From Planococcus sp. MB-3u-03 (GTDB lineage Bacteria; Bacillota; Bacilli; Bacillales_A; Planococcaceae), in NCBI RefSeq assembly GCF_002833405.1, contig NZ_CP025135.1, positions 229,501 through 293,500 on the forward strand: a DNA stretch of 64,000 nucleotides, in the 5' to 3' direction. How positions within the stretch are numbered: the stretch's first letter is position 1; every line of letters begins with the position of its first letter. The notes below the pieces were generated by a model. It had not been told where the DNA came from. It saw only the letters and a list, made by a program, of their open reading frames with translations, and searched no databases. The translations under genes and the position numbers were made by a program. Below, piece after piece: positions 59,312 to 64,000 of this stretch.

Positions 59312-59440
59312 TAGCCCTCCAGTAGAATAAAATATCGATGGCAATCCGCCCCTTGGAAATAGCGGATCTAAGCGTGAATTAACCCAGTAGTACCAGCGGG
59401 TGCTGAGCTCCTAAAAGAGGTCTTTCTCCGTGTGGCTAGA
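59312..59440 (-). promoter_or_regulatory. Possible structured 5' leader of proline dehydrogenase 2
   Basis: Minus strand contains ATCCGC...GCGGAT (12-nt loop), an ACCCGC...GGGT stem and CTCTTTTAGGAG, between a TATGAT -10-like box (about 59448-59453) and the ribosome site. I match it to no riboswitch class I know. The rest of 59441-59680 shows only AT-rich promoter-like sequence. Confidence 0.35.
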
Positions 59441-59680
59441 GCATATCATATAAATGACTGAAAATAAAAATAACTATTGAAATAATTATATTTCTTATTG
59501 TCTACCTTCCACTTATTGGGTTTTAGTAAACAAATTATTCAAAAAAGTTTTTCTGGAAAATGAAAATCCTGTCTTTTGGAAGAAAACAAAGCCTTTGTAG
59601 CCGCAGTGGGAAAGCAAAACGTGTAAAATAGTCGGTATGTGTTTAAAACTATTTCCTATATACGGAAGGAGGGCTTGCAG

Positions 59681-61096
59681 ATGAGGGCATTAGCAAAAAA
59701 AGGATTCACTTTATCTGTGCTTATTTATGCCGTTCTTCATTTCATTCATTATTTTCATGCCAATCCATGGACGGAGGCGCTGTTGCCGATTGCCGGATTG
59801 TTCAGTTTGGTGTTTGCTTTCGGCGTATTGCCGCTCCGTAAGCTGCAGCTGCAGACATTCCTCGCCGTTACTGCGATCGGCGTGCTGGCGGCGACGAGCC
59901 AGAATTTCTGGCAGGATCTGGCGTCAGCACTCGTCCAGATGGAAAGCCTGATTGCCTTATTGCTGATCGTTCCGATGATCAGCTGGGTGCTCAGGGAAGA
60001 GCCTTACATAGAAGAGATCATGAGTTTCGGCAATAAATGGCTGAACAAGAGCCAAACTTTTTACGCAGGGCTGATGGGGATGACGCAGATTATCTCGCAT
60101 TTCCTGTTGTTCGGGGTCGTGCCGATGATGTACAGGTTCATTGATTCATTTCTGAAAGAGCATAAAGACGAAGCGTGGGAAAATTACAAAGGCACTGCGA
60201 TTCTCCGCGGTTTCGCCTTGTCGACCATGTGGGTCATCAGCATTCCGAGCTTCATCTTCGCGGTGGGCGCGATGGATGCGGTGTTATGGAAGTCGATGCT
60301 GCTCGGCCTCGGCGCAGCCATTGCTGGGACCTTGCTGTCGGTTGCCTTTGCGACGGCCGATGAGAAGCGCTACGGCAAAGATTTCTCGGCAGTGCTGACG
60401 AATGAAATCGATAAGGCGGTGGCGAACTCCCGGAATGCGGGCAGTTGGAATAAAGACGTAGCCGAATTCGCTTTCCTGTTCATCTCGCTGTTCGGCACAA
60501 TCTTCATCCTCCACGAATGGACGGGGGCTGACTTTCTTGTCGTCATCCCGCTCGTCATTCTCGTCTGGACCTTCTTGTACTTCCTGCTCAAAAGACGCAC
60601 AGGAAGCTATGCGCGGGAAGCGGCGATTTATTACAGAGAGGGCGTATCGAGACAAGCCCAGCAGTTCAGCATCCTGCTCGCTGCAGGCTTGCTGATCTAT
60701 GCGCTCAATCAATCGACAGTCGGCGATTACGTCATCGGTGCGATGAATTATTTGACCGGCCATGTGCCATTTTTGAATTTGTTGTTCCTGATTCCGTTCA
60801 TCGTCATCTTCCTCGGCTTTATCGGGCTCGGGCCGCTGCCGGTCATCGTTCTCGTGACAGGGGTATTGGAATCGGCGGTCCTGCCGTTTCCACCTGAACT
60901 GATCGTGCTTGCGGTGACGTCAGGAAGCGTCATTTCCATCATCCTGTCGCCGTTCGTCATGCCGGTGATCATCTTAAGCAGCGTCAACGGCTTGAGCGGC
61001 ATCCGCAATGGCCTGCGCTTCAATTTAAAATTCGCCATTGCTTTCTATATCATGATTCAAGTATTTGTCCAGACTTTATTGTATTTCTGGAGTTGA
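59681..61096 (+). CDS. Polytopic membrane protein of unknown function
   Basis: A 471-residue protein with about 11-12 hydrophobic segments and only short loops; one polar loop (about 225-275) contains ADEKRYGKDFSAVLTNEID. It resembles large uncharacterised Bacillales transport-like proteins (GLGPLPVIVLVTGVLES, SPFVMPVIILSSVNGLSG), but I do not recognise a family with confidence and would not assign a substrate. The start at 59681 follows AAGGAGGG by 8 nt. A strong terminator follows. Confidence 0.75.
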   Translation: MRALAKKGFTLSVLIYAVLHFIHYFHANPWTEALLPIAGLFSLVFAFGVLPLRKLQLQTFLAVTAIGVLAATSQNFWQDLASALVQMESLIALLLIVPMISWVLREEPYIEEIMSFGNKWLNKSQTFYAGLMGMTQIISHFLLFGVVPMMYRFIDSFLKEHKDEAWENYKGTAILRGFALSTMWVISIPSFIFAVGAMDAVLWKSMLLGLGAAIAGTLLSVAFATADEKRYGKDFSAVLTNEIDKAVANSRNAGSWNKDVAEFAFLFISLFGTIFILHEWTGADFLVVIPLVILVWTFLYFLLKRRTGSYAREAAIYYREGVSRQAQQFSILLAAGLLIYALNQSTVGDYVIGAMNYLTGHVPFLNLLFLIPFIVIFLGFIGLGPLPVIVLVTGVLESAVLPFPPELIVLAVTSGSVISIILSPFVMPVIILSSVNGLSGIRNGLRFNLKFAIAFYIMIQVFVQTLLYFWS

Positions 61097-61099
61097 AAA

Positions 61100-61136
61100 A
61101 ATGCCCGAAGAGCCTCACGGTTCTTCGGGCATTTTT
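61100..61136 (+). terminator. Intrinsic terminator after membrane protein gene
   Basis: AAAATGCCCGAAGA...TCTTCGGGCATTTTTG. Confidence 0.88.
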
Positions 61137-61204
61137 GGGTCTTCATTGAAAGTAGAGTCATTTTGTCATATAATTTAGAAAATATAGAAAAGGGAGGCTG
61201 TCTA

Positions 61205-61381
61205 ATGTCCGAGAATGCTGTCGATACTTTGTAGGTCGACTATTATGTCGATGGAGTACTCGATAATGACAGGGAAATGCTTGGCCGCCATCCAGGCGTG
61301 GTCACCGTAACGTTCTTGGCACCGGAAAGCTATTTGAAAAAAGCGGGCTTATTCGACCTTGCGAAAGCGCAATATGGATAA
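61205..61381 (+). pseudogene. Small gene interrupted by an in-frame amber codon
   Basis: AAGGGAGG at 61191-61198 precedes ATG 61205. The frame of 59 codons reads MSENAVDTL, then TAG at 61232-61234, then a natural-looking continuation VDYYVDGVLDNDREMLGRHP, a strand GVVTVTFLAPESYLKKAG and a stop at 61379. A strong terminator follows directly. Codon usage of both parts matches the neighbourhood. The product family is not recognised. Either a nonsense mutation or a base-call error. Confidence 0.6.
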
Positions 61382-61386
61382 TAGGA

Positions 61387-61424
61387 AACCCGCCATTCAA
61401 ATGCTGAATGGCGGGTTTTTGCGC
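61387..61424. terminator. Bidirectional intrinsic terminator
   Basis: AACCCGCCATTCA-aatgc-TGAATGGCGGGTTTTTG between the interrupted gene and aroK. Confidence 0.88.
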
Positions 61425-61429
61425 ATCTG

Positions 61430-61993
61430 TCACAGTTGCGGCGCATGGATGTCCCAGGATAATTTCAAGGAATCAGCCAAATACTCGGCGGCTTCCATGG
61501 CTTCAAAATCATCGACTTGAAATTGGGAGTGGTTGGCTGCATAAATCGATTGGCGCTCGCGGAAAAGCTGTTCCATCTCCTGAAGAGTCTTATCTTTAAG
61601 GAGCGGCCGTGTTTCCGTCAGCACATGAATGCGTTCTTTCCAGGAATCCCAGGAAATATCGAAATACAGAACTGTGCAATTGGACAGGCAATTTCGGCGG
61701 TTTTCTTCCTGGAGAAAAGCGCCTCCCCCGACAGAGATCACGAGCAAGGGCTGGCTGCCAAAAGCTTTGATCAATTCCCGTTCTTTGTCGCGAAACGCTT
61801 TCTCCCCGTAGGTCTTAAAAATTTCCGGGATCGGCAAGCCGAATGCCTTTTCAATTTCTTCATCGATATCAATGAAATCGCGGTAAAGCTGGCGTGCCAG
61901 TAATTTGCCGACTGTCGTTTTTCCAGCTCCCATAAAACCTGTGCAGACGATGCTTTTCTCGCGGACGGACAAAGGGAAATTCAACGCAACCAC
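61430..61993 (-). CDS. aroK: Shikimate kinase
   Basis: A 187-residue P-loop kinase that phosphorylates shikimate in aromatic amino acid synthesis. Walker A is GFMGAGKTTVGK (about 19-30), the shikimate-binding Asp region FIDIDEEIEKAFG follows, GGGAFL is the conserved Gly loop and RPLLKD the lid region with its Arg. The GTG at 61993 is given; a TTG at 61984 would fit the ribosome site (AAAGAGAG) better. It is single and apart from the other aro genes; with trpEG and hisC elsewhere in the window it supports an aromatic-prototrophic host. Confidence 0.9.
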   Translation of the reverse strand: MVALNFPLSVREKSIVCTGFMGAGKTTVGKLLARQLYRDFIDIDEEIEKAFGLPIPEIFKTYGEKAFRDKERELIKAFGSQPLLVISVGGGAFLQEENRRNCLSNCTVLYFDISWDSWKERIHVLTETRPLLKDKTLQEMEQLFRERQSIYAANHSQFQVDDFEAMEAAEYLADSLKLSWDIHAPQL

Positions 61994-62155
61994 TCTCTTT
62001 CTGTTTTAAATAATGTAAGTTTTCACTTCACCACTTTACCGCACTGCATCGGTGAATTGAAAGGAAGAAATGAAAAATATAAAGAAACTTTACACCATAG
62101 CTTGATGGATCATTGGCAGGGAATAAAGGGTAAAGAGAAAAAAAGGAGGGATAGG

Positions 62156-63190
62156 ATGAGCAGCACATACATATTAAGTGGATCCTATGCGACTGCTGAA
62201 CAGGCGGGTATCACGCTTTGGGAATTAGAATCTGCAACAGGCAAATTGACAAAAAAAGCAGAGGTCGCGGGAGTGGAGCGCCCTTCGTTCCTGGCGGTCC
62301 ATCCAAACGGCACCAGCTTTGTTGCCGTTAGCGAAACAGGTGACGGGGAAGTGGTCGCCTATTGGCTTAATCCTCAAAAAAGACTGATCCAGGAACTGAA
62401 CCGCCAAAATGCGGGGGGCGACCATCCTGCCCATATCACGATCGATGAAGACGGGCAGTGGGCGGTTTCCGTTACGTATTCCGGGGCGCATGTCACTGTC
62501 CATCCGCTGTCTGCGGATGGATCGATTCGTGAAATGACCGATTCCAAGCGCCATAAAGGAAGCGGGGCGAATGCGGATCGGCAAGACGCCGCCCATCCGC
62601 ATTCGGCCTTTCAATTGCCGGGAACGAATCGCTTTTTCGTCTCCGATCTCGGAATGGATGCGATTGTCCGCTACCGTCTTGACCTTCATTCAGGAACGCT
62701 TGAGCAGGAAGCTGTGACCAAGACGGCACCCGGTGCAGGGCCGCGCCATCTTGCGTTTCATCCATCCGGAGATTTCGCTTACGGGGTGAATGAGCTCGAT
62801 TCGACCGTTTCCGTTTATGCGCTGGAAAGCAAGGGTTTGAAAGAGGTACAGAACATTTCCGCACTGCCGGAACATTTCACAGGAACTAATACTTCCGCTG
62901 AAATCGCCGTATCGGGAGACGGGCGCTTTGTCTATGTTTCAAATCGGGGCCATGACAGCATAGCCGTGTTCCGGGTTGCGGAAGGCTTACTGGAATCGGT
63001 TGGCCATGCGGATGCCGGCGGAGCGGGGCCGCGGCATTTCACGCTGGTTCCTAACAGCCCGTGGATTGTCATCGCGCATGAAGAGTCGGGAACGATCGCC
63101 GTCAAGAAAATCGGCGAAGACGGGCTGCCAGGTGAGACAGCCGACAGTGTCGACACGGTCACGCCGGTCTGCGTGCGCTTGCTGAAATAG
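62156..63190 (+). CDS. Lactonase family beta-propeller (YkgB-like, Pgl type)
   Basis: A 344-residue seven-bladed beta propeller of the 3-carboxymuconate cyclase/6-phosphogluconolactonase family. Repeated blade motifs are visible (SFLAVHPNGTSFVAVSETGD, GPRHLAFHPSGDFAYGVNEL, RFVYVSNRGHDSIAVF, GPRHFTLVPN). Bacillus YkgB has 6-phosphogluconolactonase activity and this is its probable counterpart. The start at 62156 follows AAAGGAGGG; longer frames are not supported. Confidence 0.88.
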   Translation: MSSTYILSGSYATAEQAGITLWELESATGKLTKKAEVAGVERPSFLAVHPNGTSFVAVSETGDGEVVAYWLNPQKRLIQELNRQNAGGDHPAHITIDEDGQWAVSVTYSGAHVTVHPLSADGSIREMTDSKRHKGSGANADRQDAAHPHSAFQLPGTNRFFVSDLGMDAIVRYRLDLHSGTLEQEAVTKTAPGAGPRHLAFHPSGDFAYGVNELDSTVSVYALESKGLKEVQNISALPEHFTGTNTSAEIAVSGDGRFVYVSNRGHDSIAVFRVAEGLLESVGHADAGGAGPRHFTLVPNSPWIVIAHEESGTIAVKKIGEDGLPGETADSVDTVTPVCVRLLK

Positions 63191-63217
63191 CAAAAGACAG
63201 AGCCGAAGCCCTGCCGA

Positions 63218-63547
63218 TTACCAATCGGTTTGCGTTTTTTCCTTCAGCCCAAGTTCTTTCAATAGCCGGACTGCCGGGCTGTCCTGATTGCTTTCGAACG
63301 CTTTTTCCGTACATTCGGAATGCGGCGGATAATTCAATTCCTGCGCATGGCCGAGCGTCGACTCTTCCAGAAAATTCGTCGGGTCGGATTCTTCAAAGCA
63401 GGATGGTGCGATAAACGTGCGATGTGTATGTTCAAGCACGATCCGGCTTTCTGTGGAAGGTTCGTTTTCCTGAGGCATGAAAAACCAGGCAGCCGCAGCA
63501 GCAACGAGTACCACTACGGCCACTAGGACTAGCGGTTTGCGTTTCAT
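63218..63547 (-). CDS. Membrane-anchored small protein next to Sco
   Basis: A 109-residue protein with one N-terminal membrane segment (LVLVAVVVLVAAAAAWFFM, residues 6-24) and an extracytoplasmic part with two Cys (SCFEES; HSECTEKAF). Its ATG overlaps the stop of the Sco gene (ATGA), so the two are translated together. The paired Cys and the location suggest a role in copper or disulfide handling outside the membrane (inference). No family recognised. Confidence 0.7.
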   Translation of the reverse strand: MKRKPLVLVAVVVLVAAAAAWFFMPQENEPSTESRIVLEHTHRTFIAPSCFEESDPTNFLEESTLGHAQELNYPPHSECTEKAFESNQDSPAVRLLKELGLKEKTQTDW

Positions 63548-64000
63548 CCTTCCGCCTCCTCGACGAGGATCTCCGCATCGCGGACGATGTCTTCAACTGG
63601 CGGGTTCAGGCCGTCATAATCTTTCATGATGACGCCTTCGTGGTCGATCAAATAAAACGAAGTGCCATGGATGACTTGATCGTCATCTTGCGGCTTCTGG
63701 GCAATCGCCTTGAAGTTCTCAAGCGCAAAGTCGGCGATCTCTTCCTGGGAGTAGCCCGTCAGCAGATGCCAGCTGGTCAAATCGACATCGTAGCTTTCCG
63801 CATACGATTTCAAGGTTTCCGGCGTGTCGACGGTCGGGTCCACGCTGAATGAAACAATCTCCACATCAAGCCCTTGCGCTTGAAGCTCTTCCTGGACGCC
63901 TTTCATATTCGCCATCATCGGCAGGCAGACAGTCGTGCAATTGGTGAAGACAAAATCAGCCAGCCAGACTTTTCCTTCGAGGTCGCTGGATCCGAAATCT
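63544..64000 (-). CDS. Sco1/SenC family protein, 5' end outside window
   Basis: At least 151 residues of a thioredoxin-fold copper chaperone for cytochrome oxidase assembly. The CxxxC copper site is FTNCTTVCLPMM and the distal His is in VIHGTSFYLID; SVDPTVDTPETLKSYAESYD is also typical. The coding frame is still open at the window edge (63999), so the signal anchor and start lie beyond. The first ATG inside the window (63918) is internal. Followed by a small anchored protein in the same operon. Confidence 0.88.
   Translation of the reverse strand, partial: DFGSSDLEGKVWLADFVFTNCTTVCLPMMANMKGVQEELQAQGLDVEIVSFSVDPTVDTPETLKSYAESYDVDLTSWHLLTGYSQEEIADFALENFKAIAQKPQDDDQVIHGTSFYLIDHEGVIMKDYDGLNPPVEDIVRDAEILVEEAEG

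Noticed and set aside
61232..61234. Recoding of TAG as pyrrolysine or other amino acid
   Set aside because: No sign of a pyrrolysine system is expected in this lineage, and no stimulatory structure is evident; a mutation or base-call error is simpler.

Overview
The window looks like chromosomal DNA of a low-to-moderate GC member of the Bacillota, most likely the Planococcus/Planomicrobium group (Planococcaceae). The evidence is indirect: strong AGGAGG-type ribosome binding sites, many short intrinsic terminators, Bacillales-type riboswitches (preQ1-I, T-box, guanine), Bacillus-like gene families (FetAB, HemY/CgoX, TrpEG, MhqO-like dioxygenase, type II pantothenate kinase, intracellular subtilisin) and the characteristic palindromic intergenic repeats. 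I see no rRNA, tRNA, CRISPR array, phage or plasmid module. Only one complete mobile element is present, an IS3-family insertion sequence.

Layout. 1-3.1 kb: two SpoIIAA-like proteins, a repeat-filled gap, a small unknown protein and an RlmI-type methyltransferase. 3.2-7.1 kb: MFS exporter, multidrug-type ABC half-transporter and a TipAS-type MerR regulator with its own operator. 7.1-8.9 kb: tandem endonuclease/exonuclease/phosphatase paralogues. 8.9-10.2 kb: preQ1-riboswitch-controlled queF-yhhQ operon for queuosine. 10.3-11.1 kb: second repeat-filled gap. 11.1-12.5 kb: CYP152 peroxygenase. 12.7-19.9 kb: single-gene units (phosphotransferase, YteA-like, DCC thiol protein, GAF-STAS sensor, phosphoesterase, SleB-like hydrolase). 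19.9-22.9 kb: sugar ABC importer without its own ATPase. 23-25.3 kb: T-box-controlled trpEG. 25.3-32.1 kb: amidinohydrolase, GIY-YIG, SDR, lipoprotein, hisC, TrxR-like flavoprotein and small genes. 32.1-33.8 kb: fetAB with Fur-like sites. 34-45.8 kb: saccharopine-dehydrogenase-like protein, intracellular subtilisin, coaW, a frameshifted nitroreductase, hemY, LysM-NlpC/P60 hydrolase, acyl-CoA ligase/thioesterase/TetR cluster, MGMT and a repeat protein. 45.9-49.3 kb: fhs and an IS element sitting in the loop of its terminator. 49.4-55.4 kb: DUF4139 protein, TspO, proline dehydrogenase, thioesterase and guanine-riboswitch-controlled xpt-pbuX. 55.4-64 kb: esterase, degenerate site-2-protease-like protein, ring-cleaving dioxygenase, second proline dehydrogenase, large membrane protein, an amber-interrupted small gene, shikimate kinase, lactonase and an Sco protein cut by the window edge.

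Most of the window is ordinary housekeeping and accessory metabolism in short transcription units separated by intrinsic terminators. The parts that reward a second look are: (i) two unlinked copies of a composite intergenic element whose hairpins change in a compensatory way between copies; (ii) the IS insertion into a terminator loop that also removed a stop codon; (iii) a 16-bp direct repeat flanking a palindromic element inside the fetB terminator; (iv) a CYP152 P450 with the OleT-type histidine; (v) enzyme-like proteins that have lost signature residues (TrxR-like without a glycine-rich NADPH motif, site-2-protease-like without zinc ligands); and (vi) several one-base lesions (nitroreductase, proline dehydrogenase tail, amber codon) that are either real decay or sequencing errors. 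I did not find a convincing new defence or mobile system.
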